DNA of 64,000 bases from [Clostridium] scindens ATCC 35704. Its GTDB lineage: Bacteria > Bacillota > Clostridia > Lachnospirales > Lachnospiraceae. Within the stretch, counting starts at the first letter, position 1, and every line of letters starts with the position of its first letter. Below are positions 26,657 to 36,640 of the stretch, piece by piece. Under the pieces are notes generated by a model. That model was not told the DNA's origin. It made no database searches and saw only the letters and a list, made by a program, of their open reading frames with translations. The position numbers and the translations under genes were made by a program. The stretch is from assembly GCF_004295125.1 (NCBI RefSeq), contig NZ_CP036170.1, positions 186,001-250,000 on the forward strand, read 5' to 3'.

Positions 26657-29578
26657 TTAAAAACTTGTCACAGTTCCAAATAGGTTTCTTTCTTCCTCGA
26701 TTTTTTCTTCGCTGCCGATTACGCACAGCTGGTCTGCCTTTAACACTGCCTCTACCACCTTGGAAAGCCTGCGGATATCGTCCTGTCCTGCCTCCAGGAT
26801 CTCTCTCCTTTCCTTCTGGATCATCTCGGCGCTGACTTTGTTCATATACAGGTTCATAGAACGGTCTCCTTTGGCTGCGGGCGTCATCGGCTGATCAATG
26901 TTGCTCATAGTGCCAATGATATATTTCGTCATATCGCGCTCGCTGACGGTAAATTCTTTCAGGTATTCAACGATTCCGTCATATACTTCCAGGGTACGTC
27001 TGAGATTCGGATCACGGTAGGATACGAAATACCCTTCCCCGATGCGGTTAAAATTGCTCATGCAGCCGTATGCGCCGCCTTTTACGCGGATATTCTGCCA
27101 CAGGTACTCATAACTTAAGATGACCTTTAATATCTGCAGAGCGCCCGTATAGGATGCGCCATTGTCAATAAAATTACCGGTCCTCGCTACATACTGGACT
27201 TTCGACGCCGTCTTGAACCCTTCATTCTTTTTCTGACAGTGGATCATGCATGGAGAATCCTTTGGCTCTTCATGATTCAGGCTTGCCTTCATGGATGATA
27301 TCATCGTCTCCATATCCTGAAGCCCTTCTTTTGCAGCCGTATAGCTAAGCATCATATTGTCCGCCCGGAACAATTGTCTTGCCAGGCTCTTAAGATTCTC
27401 AACCAGCCTGCCTTTCTCTTCTTCAAAATGTTCTTCGATATAGGCAATCTTCTCATAAAATTCGATTCCATTGGTCATATCTTTTAACTTGGCCGATGGG
27501 GACGAATAAGACATCGCCCTTAACGCCGCAGTCGTATGTCCGGACGACTGGAACTTCATTAAAAGCCTGGATTTAAGCATCGCCAGAATCTCTTTCAGAC
27601 GCTTCTCATCCTCCAGTTTCGACTGGGTTAGAATCTCCGCCATCATGTCAAATGCCACCGGGAGTTTGGCATACAGCGCCTTTGCCTTGATTTCAAAGGT
27701 GGCCCTAAAGGCCTTCTCCCTCACGTTCGTCACATCCGAATAAAGTTCTAAAGATGTGCCAATGCCGCCTGTATGCATATTGATCTCATTAAACAATGCT
27801 CCATATTCAAAATGTTCTGTATCGATGATTCCGAGCACAGACTGCAGGATGCCTACATAGGAAAGCATCTCTTCTGTCACTCCCGACAGATCAAACATCA
27901 CATCCACATATCCGATTCCATTGGTCTCTATCTCATGGAAGACTACTGGAACCCCCGAAATATTCATCTCCTCATTAATGATCGGCTCGATATCCCTGGA
28001 AATATCTTCTCTTTTAAGAATTGGAATCTTCGCCAGGTCTTCTTCATCATCCGGCGCAGACTGGTATGCTTCCAGCGCTTTGGTGCGCTCCACCAGCACT
28101 TCCTGCTCCCTCGCCGAGAGGCTGTTCTTGTAAGCTTGCAGCTTCTCCTCCAGTTCTCTGTCCCTCTGAGCTGTACGGCCCTTCTCTGGCTTTACGATCA
28201 CGATGGCGCCATGGGTGTTGTCTAAAAGATATTTCTGGATCAATTCTTCATAATATCCGGTTCCAATCTGCTTCTTCAGGAATTCAAACGTATCCAGCGC
28301 CTCGATATGGATGAACGGCTTCTCATCATCATAGAGCCAGCTGTCCATCATCTGAAGGCCATACATCAGCCCTTTTGGATAATTTCCAAAATCCGCCTCC
28401 CGGTAACGGAATTCATGGTAATTAATTCCTGCTTCCAACGCTTTCTGATCGATCCCTTTATCTGCACACTCTCTGAGTACATCTTCAATCACCTGAATAA
28501 AAGCCTTTTTCTGCTCCTGGTTCGCGTTTTTAGATACGATGGAAAAAATAGGCTGGTAGATCCCATTGTCATAGGACCCCATAATATCCTTTCCGATCCC
28601 CGCATCTGTCAGCGCTTTCTTAAGCGGCGCTCCTGGCGCGGACAGTAATGCATAGTCCAGAATCTGGAATGCCAGATACAATTCTTTATCCAGACTGGTG
28701 CCGATTACCTTATTGTAGGAAAGATAGGTGTTATCCTCCTCAGATTCATCGCTTGCTATGGAATATGGAATCTCCTTCTCCACAATTTTAGCAAAAGGAT
28801 CCTGGTACTTTATCTCTGAATCTACCGATACAAAGTCAAATTTGCTTAAATACTCTTTATCCAGCCAATCCAGTTTTTCCTCCATATCCATATCACCATA
28901 CAGATAAATATAACTGTTGGATGGATGGTAATATTTTCTGTGGAAATCAAGAAACTGCTCATAGGTCAGTTCTGGTATTACTTCCGGATCCCCGCCCGAT
29001 TCATTGGCGTAAGAAGTATCCGGGAAGAGTGTATTAAGAACCACCCGGTCCAGCACGCCTTCTGGCGATGAGAAGGCCCCCTTCATCTCATTATAGACCA
29101 CGCCGTTATATTTAAGCTTATCTTCCACCGAATCCAGTTGATAACTCCATCCCTCCTGGCGGAAGATCTCCTCATGCTTGTAAATATTAGGATAAAGCAC
29201 CGCATCCATATAAACGTGCATCAGGTTCTGGAAATCTTTATCATTACAGCTTGCCACCGGGTACACCGTCTTATCCGGATAGGTCATGGCATTGAGAAAT
29301 GTATTCAGAGATCCTTTCACCATTTCTACAAATGGATCTTTGGCCGGAAAATTCCTGGAACCACACAGGACGGAGTGCTCCATAATATGCGGCACGCCTG
29401 TGCTGTCCTGCGGCGGCGTCCTGAAGCCTATGCTGAACACCTTGTTATCATCATCGTTTTCTACCAGCAGGATTCTCGCCCCGCTTTTCTTATGTCTGAG
29501 AAGGCATCCCTTTGCTTTGATACCCTTTAAGTCCTCTTCTTTTAATACTTGATAAGCATTTAAGTCTTTGACACCCAT
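26657..29578 (-). CDS. M16C-family zinc metallopeptidase (PreP/insulinase-like)
   Basis: The 973-residue protein is a full-length member of the presequence-protease branch of M16. The inverted zinc motif HIMEH occurs near residue 65 (GVPHIMEHSVLCGSRNFPAK), with LNAMTYPDKTVYPVASCNDK after it and the C-terminal GAYGCMSNFNRIGEGYFVSY. These enzymes degrade small peptides in a closed chamber. ATG 29578 follows AAAGGAGA; in-frame ATGs further upstream lack a ribosome site. No signal peptide is seen, so it is probably cytoplasmic. It heads the era-recO-glyS block. Confidence 0.93.
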   Translation of the reverse strand: MGVKDLNAYQVLKEEDLKGIKAKGCLLRHKKSGARILLVENDDDNKVFSIGFRTPPQDSTGVPHIMEHSVLCGSRNFPAKDPFVEMVKGSLNTFLNAMTYPDKTVYPVASCNDKDFQNLMHVYMDAVLYPNIYKHEEIFRQEGWSYQLDSVEDKLKYNGVVYNEMKGAFSSPEGVLDRVVLNTLFPDTSYANESGGDPEVIPELTYEQFLDFHRKYYHPSNSYIYLYGDMDMEEKLDWLDKEYLSKFDFVSVDSEIKYQDPFAKIVEKEIPYSIASDESEEDNTYLSYNKVIGTSLDKELYLAFQILDYALLSAPGAPLKKALTDAGIGKDIMGSYDNGIYQPIFSIVSKNANQEQKKAFIQVIEDVLRECADKGIDQKALEAGINYHEFRYREADFGNYPKGLMYGLQMMDSWLYDDEKPFIHIEALDTFEFLKKQIGTGYYEELIQKYLLDNTHGAIVIVKPEKGRTAQRDRELEEKLQAYKNSLSAREQEVLVERTKALEAYQSAPDDEEDLAKIPILKREDISRDIEPIINEEMNISGVPVVFHEIETNGIGYVDVMFDLSGVTEEMLSYVGILQSVLGIIDTEHFEYGALFNEINMHTGGIGTSLELYSDVTNVREKAFRATFEIKAKALYAKLPVAFDMMAEILTQSKLEDEKRLKEILAMLKSRLLMKFQSSGHTTAALRAMSYSSPSAKLKDMTNGIEFYEKIAYIEEHFEEEKGRLVENLKSLARQLFRADNMMLSYTAAKEGLQDMETMISSMKASLNHEEPKDSPCMIHCQKKNEGFKTASKVQYVARTGNFIDNGASYTGALQILKVILSYEYLWQNIRVKGGAYGCMSNFNRIGEGYFVSYRDPNLRRTLEVYDGIVEYLKEFTVSERDMTKYIIGTMSNIDQPMTPAAKGDRSMNLYMNKVSAEMIQKERREILEAGQDDIRRLSKVVEAVLKADQLCVIGSEEKIEEERNLFGTVTSF

Positions 29579-29737
29579 AAAGCTTCTTCTATCTCCTTTC
29601 ATCGCGCTCATTTCTAACAATTATAACACCTTTTCGCACATGGTTGAAGGCGCAACATTTATTTTCTCCTGATTCCACGGCTTTACTTTGTATATCATGT
29701 CTTTCTTCGGATTTATTATTCTTTTTCACTGTATTAG

Positions 29738-29762
29738 AAAAAGGCCCGTCTTGCGGGCCTTC
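29738..29762 (-). terminator. Terminator of the NhaC-family transporter gene
   Basis: The minus-strand stem AAGGCCCG/CGGGCCTT is followed by TTTTTC, 46 bp beyond the stop at 29808. Confidence 0.88.
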
Positions 29763-29807
29763 TCTACGACTTTTATATAACGTCTCTATCTCTTTGATAT
29801 GTTCTCT

Positions 29808-31418
29808 TTATTCCTTGCCTATTGTATTCTTAATCACCAGCAGTGTAGCCACCATCAAGGCAATTCCTATCGGAAGACAAATGAATGGATTCTGAACGAA
29901 TCCCGCAATCACATAGGTTACGAAGGAAACCGCCGCTACCGTTATTGCATAAGGCAGCTGGGTCGTCACATGGTTGACATGGTTGCACTGTGCTCCGGCA
30001 GAGGCCATAATCGTAGTGTCAGAGATTGGCGAGCAGTGGTCTCCGCAGACTGCGCCTGCCATGCAAGCGGAGATGGATATGATCATCATCCTTTCGTTGG
30101 TTCCAGCAAATACGGCAACAACGATCGGAATCAGGATGCCAAACGTCCCCCAGGATGTGCCTGTTGCAAATGCCAGGAAGCATCCTACCAGGAAAATGAT
30201 GGCTGGAAGCAGATTCACAAATCCGCTGGCAGCAGAATCCATTACTCCCGCCACGTATTTTGCGGCGCCAAGGCTGTCTGTCATGGCCTTTAACGTCCAT
30301 GCAAATGTCAGGATCAGGATTGCAGGTACCATGGCCTTAAATCCTTCCGGCACGCAAGACATGGATTCACTGAATCTCAGTACTTTTCTTGCCGCATAGA
30401 AGATAATCGTAATGATAAATGCGAAGAAACTTCCAAGCATAAGGCCAACGGATGCATCACTGTTAGAGAAAGATTCTACAAATCCTGAACCCGAGAAAAA
30501 TCCTCCTGTATAGATCATTCCGATTACGCAGCAGATGATCAGGGCAATAATCGGAAGTACCAGATCTATTACCTTTCCTCCGGTCTCATCTATAACTTCC
30601 TCTGCCGTGGCATACGGCCTGTCCGGCGTGGTATACAGATCTCCCTTCACCGCATTATCCTCATGAAGCTTCATCGGCCCATAATTGATGTTCAAGCATA
30701 CAATGACAACCATCATGACGATCGTCAGCAGCGCATAATAGTTATAAGGGATTGCACGGATAAATATGGAGAATCCATCTTCTCCTTCCACAAAGCCCGT
30801 AACTGCTGCCGCCCAGGATGAAATCGGTGCAATGATGCACACAGGGGCTGCCGTAGCATCGATAAGATAAGACAGTTTGGCGCGGGACACATTATGCTTA
30901 TCCGTTACCGGCCGCATAACGCTTCCTACGGTTAGACAGTTAAAATAATCATCAATAAAAATCAGCACGCCAAGAACGATGGTTGCCAGCTGAGCACCTA
31001 CACGGCTCTTGATGTGCGTGCTTGCCCAGCGTCCAAATGCTGCAGATCCGCCCGCCTTATTCATCATGCAGACCATAATTCCAAGAACCACCAGGAACAC
31101 CAGGATTCCTACGTTATAACTGTCAGACAGCACGCCTACGATCCCGTCCTGGAATACATGCGTAATCGTCTTCTCAAACGTAAATCCTGAATAGAATATG
31201 CCTCCTATCAGAATACCCACAAACAATGAACTGTAGACTTCCTTCGTGATTAATGCCAGCACAATGGCAACAATCGGCGGAACCAGCGCCCAGAAGGAAG
31301 CATACATCTTTGGGACATATTCGGCCGCTTCATCAGCCGCAAATACCGTCATTGTACTGCAGGCAAGAATGCAAAGAAGTGCCAGAATCCCCCATACCGC
31401 TTTTTTCTTTCCTCTCAT
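29808..31418 (-). CDS. NhaC-family transporter under lysine riboswitch control (LysW-type lysine transporter)
   Basis: A polytopic protein of 536 residues, NhaC Na+/H+ antiporter superfamily, with about 12 membrane segments. The N-terminal stretch GILALLCILACSTMTVFAAD resembles a signal peptide. IFIDDYFNCLTVGSVMRPVT and AGAVCGDHCSPISDTTIMAS are family hallmarks. ATG 31418 follows GAGGAAA. The leader holds a lysine riboswitch and terminator; NhaC-type genes under this riboswitch have been described as lysine transporters (LysW). I therefore predict lysine uptake rather than pH homeostasis. The family assignment is firm and the substrate is inferred from regulation. Confidence 0.85.
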   Translation of the reverse strand: MRGKKKAVWGILALLCILACSTMTVFAADEAAEYVPKMYASFWALVPPIVAIVLALITKEVYSSLFVGILIGGIFYSGFTFEKTITHVFQDGIVGVLSDSYNVGILVFLVVLGIMVCMMNKAGGSAAFGRWASTHIKSRVGAQLATIVLGVLIFIDDYFNCLTVGSVMRPVTDKHNVSRAKLSYLIDATAAPVCIIAPISSWAAAVTGFVEGEDGFSIFIRAIPYNYYALLTIVMMVVIVCLNINYGPMKLHEDNAVKGDLYTTPDRPYATAEEVIDETGGKVIDLVLPIIALIICCVIGMIYTGGFFSGSGFVESFSNSDASVGLMLGSFFAFIITIIFYAARKVLRFSESMSCVPEGFKAMVPAILILTFAWTLKAMTDSLGAAKYVAGVMDSAASGFVNLLPAIIFLVGCFLAFATGTSWGTFGILIPIVVAVFAGTNERMMIISISACMAGAVCGDHCSPISDTTIMASAGAQCNHVNHVTTQLPYAITVAAVSFVTYVIAGFVQNPFICLPIGIALMVATLLVIKNTIGKE

Positions 31419-31446
31419 CGTAAAATTTCCTCTCTTTTCCTTTGAA

Positions 31447-31492
31447 TATAAAAATGCCATGAACAACGCTAATCCGGGCGCGCTCATGGCAT
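31447..31492 (-). terminator. Riboswitch-controlled terminator
   Basis: On the minus strand ATGCCATGA and TTCATGGCAT form a stem with further inner pairs, followed by TTTTTATATT. It lies between the lysine aptamer and the transporter start and is the likely expression platform: bound lysine would favour this terminator. Confidence 0.85.
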
Positions 31493-31523
31493 AATCTTCA
31501 ATCTACCTAAAATCTTGTATTAT

Positions 31524-31690
31524 ACTCTGATAGCGCTCCACTGTTGTGACAGTCCGCAGCATCTTATGCATACGTCCCAGAACATGCATACGGGCCATGC
31601 ACATCCTTCGGCGGCCTCCCCTTTCCTCTAAAGCAGCCGCCCGGGCTATGGCTTTTGAGTACTGATGAAATCCGCGCCTCTATCAAGTCC
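31524..31690 (-). ncRNA. Lysine riboswitch (L box)
   Basis: The minus strand carries the conserved lysine-aptamer segments in order: GATAGAGGCGCGG (5' strand of P1/P2), AGAGGAAAGGGGAGGC then CGCCGAAGG, TTCTGGGA, GACTGTCACAAC and GTGGAGCGCTATC closing P1. A terminator hairpin follows at 31447-31492 and the NhaC-type gene at 31418. The match covers most of the consensus core, so the assignment is strong. It predicts repression of the transporter by lysine. Confidence 0.93.
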
Positions 31691-31769
31691 ATTATTCATA
31701 TAGTACATTTGTATCATTTTTCAATGGAATTGTCAATAAATGATAGATTTTTAGCAAAGTTTATCCCGA

Positions 31770-32543
31770 TTATTCATAAAGAAAATTCATATATTCATAT
31801 ATTTCCCCAAAATCAACTTTGCACTCCCCCTCAAAAATCCCAACCGGCACCTTGTCCTCCCCGCCGTAAATAACCGGGTATTCCTCGTGCGCAAAGTCGT
31901 ACACGACTACCTTTCTGCTCTCCGGATCCACCATCCAATATTCTCTGACTCCTGCATTCATATATTTATTAAGTTTTAAAATTGAATCCTTCTTCCTGGT
32001 CGTCTTGGACATAATCTCAACAATAAAGTCCGGCGCGCCATATACGCAGTTCATATGAATTCTTTCGCGATCGCAGACCACAAGTACATCTGGCTGTACC
32101 ATCGTCCTGTCATCGCAGTCAAGCTGTACATCCAGAGGAGCCAGCATTGGCACGCACTTTCCCTTGCTGTTCCGGATATAGGACTTCAGCTGTTCCCATA
32201 TCTCTGCTCCTATCAACTGGTGCACGGAAGTAGGAGATGACATATCATAGATGATTCCATCAATCAGTTCCGCCCTTCTGTCCTCCGGTAATGCGTAATA
32301 GTCCTCTATGATATAATTCCCCTGCTGCCTTGCCCGGTACTTCGCTGCCGCCTCTTCAATCCTGTCTCCTTCCTGACTTTTAAATGCCTTTTCCAGCGCC
32401 TGAAGCGTATCATATCGGGGTGATTCCGTTACGCCTGAGAATATCTTCTGTACAGTACCAAGAGGCACTCCAGAAAGTTCAGCAATCTTGTCATATGTAT
32501 ATCCCAGCATTCTTTTTTGCCTTTTCATCTCTTCCACAGTCAT
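31770..32543 (-). CDS. Uma2-family (PD-(D/E)XK nuclease-like) protein with N-terminal HTH
   Basis: The 257-residue protein has an N-terminal helix-turn-helix (YTYDKIAELSGVPLGTVQKI, about residues 15-60) and a C-terminal Uma2/DUF820 domain (residues 75-255) with MVQPDVLVVCDRERI, DFIVEIMSKTTRKKDSILKL and YMNAGVREYWMVDPESRKVV. These give the PD...(D/E)xK-like pattern PDVL...EIMSKTTRKKD. The second ATG (32543) has better spacing to AAGGAG than the first (32549). Uma2 proteins are common orphan genes of unclear role; a DNA-related function is plausible only. It stands alone. Confidence 0.8.
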   Translation of the reverse strand: MTVEEMKRQKRMLGYTYDKIAELSGVPLGTVQKIFSGVTESPRYDTLQALEKAFKSQEGDRIEEAAAKYRARQQGNYIIEDYYALPEDRRAELIDGIIYDMSSPTSVHQLIGAEIWEQLKSYIRNSKGKCVPMLAPLDVQLDCDDRTMVQPDVLVVCDRERIHMNCVYGAPDFIVEIMSKTTRKKDSILKLNKYMNAGVREYWMVDPESRKVVVYDFAHEEYPVIYGGEDKVPVGIFEGECKVDFGEIYEYMNFLYE

Positions 32544-32726
32544 CGGCATCCTCTCCTTCTCTAAGCAATAATCATCATTTTCTTTCCATTATCATACCAC
32601 TAATTCTCCATTTGCTCAACATTTCACTCCAATTAATATTTTTTCTATTTCATCAGCGCGAAAACAACCAATTTTTTTCCATTCTTCAACACTTAATGCC
32701 TGAGCCTCAAAAGGCTCAATAACAGC

Positions 32727-32766
32727 CAAAAAAATCCCGCCTCCGGTACTATACCGGAGGCGGAAG
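32727..32766 (-). terminator. Terminator of nifJ
   Basis: The minus-strand stem CCGCCTCCGGTA with its complement and a 4-nt loop is followed by seven T residues, about 40 bp after the nifJ stop. Confidence 0.92.
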
Positions 32767-32805
32767 CCTTTAATCATATTATACTTTTACAATACCGAAC
32801 GATTC

Positions 32806-35800
32806 TTATTCTTCTCCGTAAAGAGTGACCAGTTTCTTCAGGTATGCATATCTCTCTTTCGCCTCAGCTTCATTCTTAGCGAAGAGTTTCTCTGCCTTCT
32901 CAGGATTTGCTCTCTTCAGGGCGTTGTAACGGACTTCGCCGTCAAGGAATGCCTGATAATCTCCTGTTGGCTCCTTGCTGTCAAGCGTGAACTTAGCGCC
33001 TTCAGCTGCCGGATTGAATCTGAAATTATTCCAGTATCCGCACTCAACAGCTAATGCTTCCTCTGTCTGAGCCTTGCTCATGCCCTTCTTGATACCATGG
33101 TTGATACATGGAGCGTAAGCAATGATCAGTGATGGTCCTGGATAAGCCTCTGCCTCGGCAATTGCTTTAACAGTCTGGTTAAAGTCTGCACCCATAGCGA
33201 TCTGTGCTACGTATACATAGCCATAACTCATTGCGATGCCTGCAAGGTCTTTCTTCTTCGTCTCTTTTCCTCCAGCTGCAAACTGTGCTGTTGCACCTGT
33301 CTTTGTAGCCTTGGAAGACTGTCCGCCGGTATTGGAGTAAACTTCTGTATCGAATACCATTACGTTGATGTCTTCGCCGCTGGCTAATACATGGTCAACA
33401 CCGCCGAATCCAATGTCGTAAGCCCATCCGTCTCCGCCGAATACCCACTGGGATTTCTTAGCAAGGAAGTCTTTATTCTTAACGATGTCTTTGCATGTCT
33501 CGCAATTGCATCCTTCCAATGCTGCTACCAGCTTGTCTGAAGCATCTCCGTTAGAAGCGCCGCAGTTAAATGTATCCAGATATTCCTGGCAGGCTGCCTT
33601 AACTTCTGCTGATGCCTCTGCAGATGCTGCAACAGTTTCAACTTCTTCTTTCAGTCTCTTTCTGATTGCCTTCTGAGCAAGCAGCATACCATAGCCAAAC
33701 TCTGCATTGTCTTCGAACAAAGAGTTAGACCAAGCCGGGCCCTGTCCCTTGACGTTTACTGTGTATGGCGTAGACGGTGAAGAGTTACCCCAGATAGAAG
33801 AGCATCCTGTCGCATTGGCAATGTACATTCTATCACCGAATAACTGAGTTACCAGTTTAGCGTATGGCGTCTCGCCGCATCCTGCACAAGCTCCGGAGAA
33901 CTCAAGGAGTGGCTGTTTGAACTGGCTTCCCTTTACTGTCTCTGGCTTAAACTTAGCAACAACTTCTGGCTTAACTTCAATCTCTCTGCCGAAATCAAAG
34001 ATATCCTGAGAAGCAACATTTGCTTCCATATTCCCCATAACAAGCGCCTTCTCGCCCTTCTTGCCTGGGCAGACATTTGCACAAGATCCACATCCTGTAC
34101 AGTCATAAGCTGATACAGTGATTGCGAATTTCATTCCTGGCATGCCAATCATATCGATTGTCTTTGTTCCTTCCGGAGCCTTAGCCAGTTCTTCTTCTGT
34201 AAGCGCTACAGGACGGATTACTGCGTGCGGGCATACATAAGAACAGCGGTTACACTGGATACAGTTTTCTTCTTTCCATACCGGAATATCAACTGCGATG
34301 CCACGCTTCTCATATGCGGAAGAGCCTGATGGAGTAGATCCATCTACATAATCCTTGAATGCTGATACTGGAAGCGTATTTCCTTCCTGAGCATTAACCT
34401 TAGCCTGGATATTCTTAACGAAATCGACAACATCTTCTCTTCCACCCTTAACTTCTGGTGAGAACAGTCCTTCGTCTTCGCATGATTTCCAAGAATCTGG
34501 AACCTGAACTTCAACAACCTGCTTAGCGCCTGCGTCGATAGCGTCATAGTTCATCTGTACGATCTTATCTCCCTTTCTTCCGTAAGTAGCCTTAGCTGCT
34601 TTTTTCATAAGGTCGATTGCTTCTTCTTCCGGAATGATGGACGCCAGTTTGAAGAATGCTGACTGAAGTACCGTATTGATACGTCCGCCAAGTCCGATCT
34701 CTTTACCGATCTTGATACCATCGATCGTATAGAACTTGATGTTGTGATCCGCGATAAATGCCTTTACCTGTCCTGGCAGATGCTTATCAAGACCTTCCAT
34801 ATCCCATGGGCAGTTCAGAAGGAATGTTCCTCCGTCTACCAGTTCCTGTACCATATTGTACTTGTTTACATAAGAAGGATTATGGCATGCAACAAAGTTT
34901 GCCTTATGGATCAAATATGTTGATTTGATCGGTTTCTTACCAAAACGCAGGTGAGACATTGTAACACCGCCTGACTTCTTGGAGTCATAGTCAAAGTAAG
35001 CTTGTGCATACATATCAGTGTTGTCACCAATGATCTTGATAGAGTTCTTATTCGCGCCAACAGTACCATCTGCTCCAAGTCCCCAGAACTTGCAGTTGAT
35101 CGTTCCTTCTGGAGTCGTAATAAGCGGAGCGCCGATTTCAAGAGAAAGATTTGTCACGTCATCTTCGATACCGATCGTGAATCTAGCCTTCTGTGCGTTA
35201 TTAAATACTGCAACGATCTGTGCAGGCGTCGTATCTTTGGATCCTAATCCATAACGTCCGGAATATACAGGAACAGCATCAAACTTTGTTCCCTTTAATG
35301 CAGAAACAACGTCAAGGTATAATGGCTCTCCCTGTGCTCCTGGCTCTTTTGTCCTGTCAAGAACATTAATTGTCTTAACCGTCTCTGGGATCGCATCAAT
35401 CAATGCCTGTGCGCAGAATGGTCTGTACAGGCGAACTTTAACAACGCCTACTTTTTCTCCAGCTGCTGCCATGTAATCGATCGTCTCCTCGATTGTATCG
35501 CATACAGAACCCATAGCAATGATAACCTTCTCTGCGTCCGGTGCTCCGTAGTAGTTAAACAGTTTGTAATTCGTTCCGATCTTAGCGTTAACCTTGTCCA
35601 TGTATTCCTGTACGATAGCCGGCAGTGCATCGTAATATGGGTTACATGCTTCTCTTGCCTGGAAGAAGATATCCGGGTTCTGTGCAGAACCTCTCTGGCA
35701 TGGATGATTTGGATTCAATGCATGATTTCTAAATTCATCTACTGCATCCATATCAACCAGGTCTTTCAGATCTTCATAATCCCATGTCTCAATCTTCTGG

Positions 35801-36339
35801 ATCTCATGAGATGTACGGAATCCATCAAAGAAGTTGATGAAAGGAAGTTTTCCTTTTAATGCCGCGCAATGTGCAACTGGCGTCAGGTCCATAACTTCCT
35901 GTACGCTTGATTCGCAAAGCATTGCTGCTCCAGTCTGACGACAGGCATATACGTCGGAGTGGTCTCCGAAAATTGACAGCGCGTGGCTTGCAAGGGCACG
36001 TGCTGATACGTGGAATACACCCGGCAGCTGTTCGCCTGCTACTTTATATAAGTTAGGAATCATCAACAGTAATCCCTGAGATGCCGTAAATGTCGTTGTA
36101 AGAGCACCTGCTGCCAGCGAACCATGTACCGCTCCGGCTGCACCTGCTTCTGATTGCATCTCTGTCACCTGAACAGTTTGTCCAAATATGTTTTTTCTAC
36201 CTTCGGTAGCCCACTCATCCACGTGTTCTGGCATAACAGATGATGGGGTGATTGGGTAAATAGCTGCAACTTCGGTATATGCATATGATGCGTGAGCTGC
36301 TGCCTGATTACCATCCATGGTCTTCATTTTTCTTGCCAT
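32806..36339 (-). CDS. nifJ: Pyruvate:ferredoxin (flavodoxin) oxidoreductase
   Basis: It oxidises pyruvate with CoA to acetyl-CoA and CO2, reducing ferredoxin; it is the central pyruvate enzyme of anaerobes. The 1177-residue single-chain protein has the N-terminal domain I (YPITPSSVMPEHVDEW), domain II/III with ALNPNHPCQRGSAQNPD, an 8Fe-ferredoxin domain with two clusters (CIQCNRCSYVCPH and CTGCGSCANVCPG), and the C-terminal TPP domain (GDGWAYDIGFGGVDHVLA, EVYSNTGGQSSKAT). Further cysteines for the third cluster are in GACAGCGETPY. AAGGAGGA precedes ATG 36339. Confidence 0.97.
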   Translation of the reverse strand: MARKMKTMDGNQAAAHASYAYTEVAAIYPITPSSVMPEHVDEWATEGRKNIFGQTVQVTEMQSEAGAAGAVHGSLAAGALTTTFTASQGLLLMIPNLYKVAGEQLPGVFHVSARALASHALSIFGDHSDVYACRQTGAAMLCESSVQEVMDLTPVAHCAALKGKLPFINFFDGFRTSHEIQKIETWDYEDLKDLVDMDAVDEFRNHALNPNHPCQRGSAQNPDIFFQAREACNPYYDALPAIVQEYMDKVNAKIGTNYKLFNYYGAPDAEKVIIAMGSVCDTIEETIDYMAAAGEKVGVVKVRLYRPFCAQALIDAIPETVKTINVLDRTKEPGAQGEPLYLDVVSALKGTKFDAVPVYSGRYGLGSKDTTPAQIVAVFNNAQKARFTIGIEDDVTNLSLEIGAPLITTPEGTINCKFWGLGADGTVGANKNSIKIIGDNTDMYAQAYFDYDSKKSGGVTMSHLRFGKKPIKSTYLIHKANFVACHNPSYVNKYNMVQELVDGGTFLLNCPWDMEGLDKHLPGQVKAFIADHNIKFYTIDGIKIGKEIGLGGRINTVLQSAFFKLASIIPEEEAIDLMKKAAKATYGRKGDKIVQMNYDAIDAGAKQVVEVQVPDSWKSCEDEGLFSPEVKGGREDVVDFVKNIQAKVNAQEGNTLPVSAFKDYVDGSTPSGSSAYEKRGIAVDIPVWKEENCIQCNRCSYVCPHAVIRPVALTEEELAKAPEGTKTIDMIGMPGMKFAITVSAYDCTGCGSCANVCPGKKGEKALVMGNMEANVASQDIFDFGREIEVKPEVVAKFKPETVKGSQFKQPLLEFSGACAGCGETPYAKLVTQLFGDRMYIANATGCSSIWGNSSPSTPYTVNVKGQGPAWSNSLFEDNAEFGYGMLLAQKAIRKRLKEEVETVAASAEASAEVKAACQEYLDTFNCGASNGDASDKLVAALEGCNCETCKDIVKNKDFLAKKSQWVFGGDGWAYDIGFGGVDHVLASGEDINVMVFDTEVYSNTGGQSSKATKTGATAQFAAGGKETKKKDLAGIAMSYGYVYVAQIAMGADFNQTVKAIAEAEAYPGPSLIIAYAPCINHGIKKGMSKAQTEEALAVECGYWNNFRFNPAAEGAKFTLDSKEPTGDYQAFLDGEVRYNALKRANPEKAEKLFAKNEAEAKERYAYLKKLVTLYGEE

Positions 36340-36393
36340 TTTTGTTGTTCCTCCTTAAAATATGATACAAATCATTATTTGACGTGTGTAATT

Positions 36394-36422
36394 ATTATAG
36401 TCCCTAACCCCTTAAAAGTCTA
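36394..36422 (-). promoter_or_regulatory. Promoter of nifJ
   Basis: Minus-strand TAGACT (36417-36422), a 17-bp spacer and TATAAT (36394-36399) lie about 55 bp before the nifJ start. Confidence 0.7.
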
Positions 36423-36508
36423 GTGATTCTTGGCTTTATTTTGTTCCTTTTTCCATACATCTGCTTCTTTCAAGACCGCCTGGCTGCCCCCTGGGATACC
36501 GTATTTTC

Positions 36509-36537
36509 TTGACAAAAATATATCTGTCGGTTATACT
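36509..36537 (+). promoter_or_regulatory. Promoter of the NSS transporter gene
   Basis: A consensus TTGACA (36509-36514), 17-bp spacer and TATACT (36532-36537) point toward the transporter gene. Initiation is expected near 36544. Confidence 0.88.
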
Positions 36538-36549
36538 GTAAAAGAGGAT

Positions 36550-36607
36550 TGAATTAAGCGAGGATGCTCTCACAAAACTTGTGAGCGCATCCTTTTTTAA
36601 TTCATTG
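36550..36607 (+). terminator. Terminator hairpin inside the leader of the NSS transporter gene
   Basis: GAGGATGC.CTCACA and TGTGAG.GCATCC form a stable hairpin ending in six T residues. The flanking GAATTAA and TTAATTC can extend it. It lies between the promoter at 36509-36537 and the start codon at 36641 on the same strand, so full-length transcription must read through it. This is the layout of an attenuator. I do not recognise a known riboswitch or T-box in the roughly 100-nt leader. Confidence 0.75.
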
Positions 36608-36640
36608 CATCTCAAATACTATAGAGATTGGGGTGTTTTT

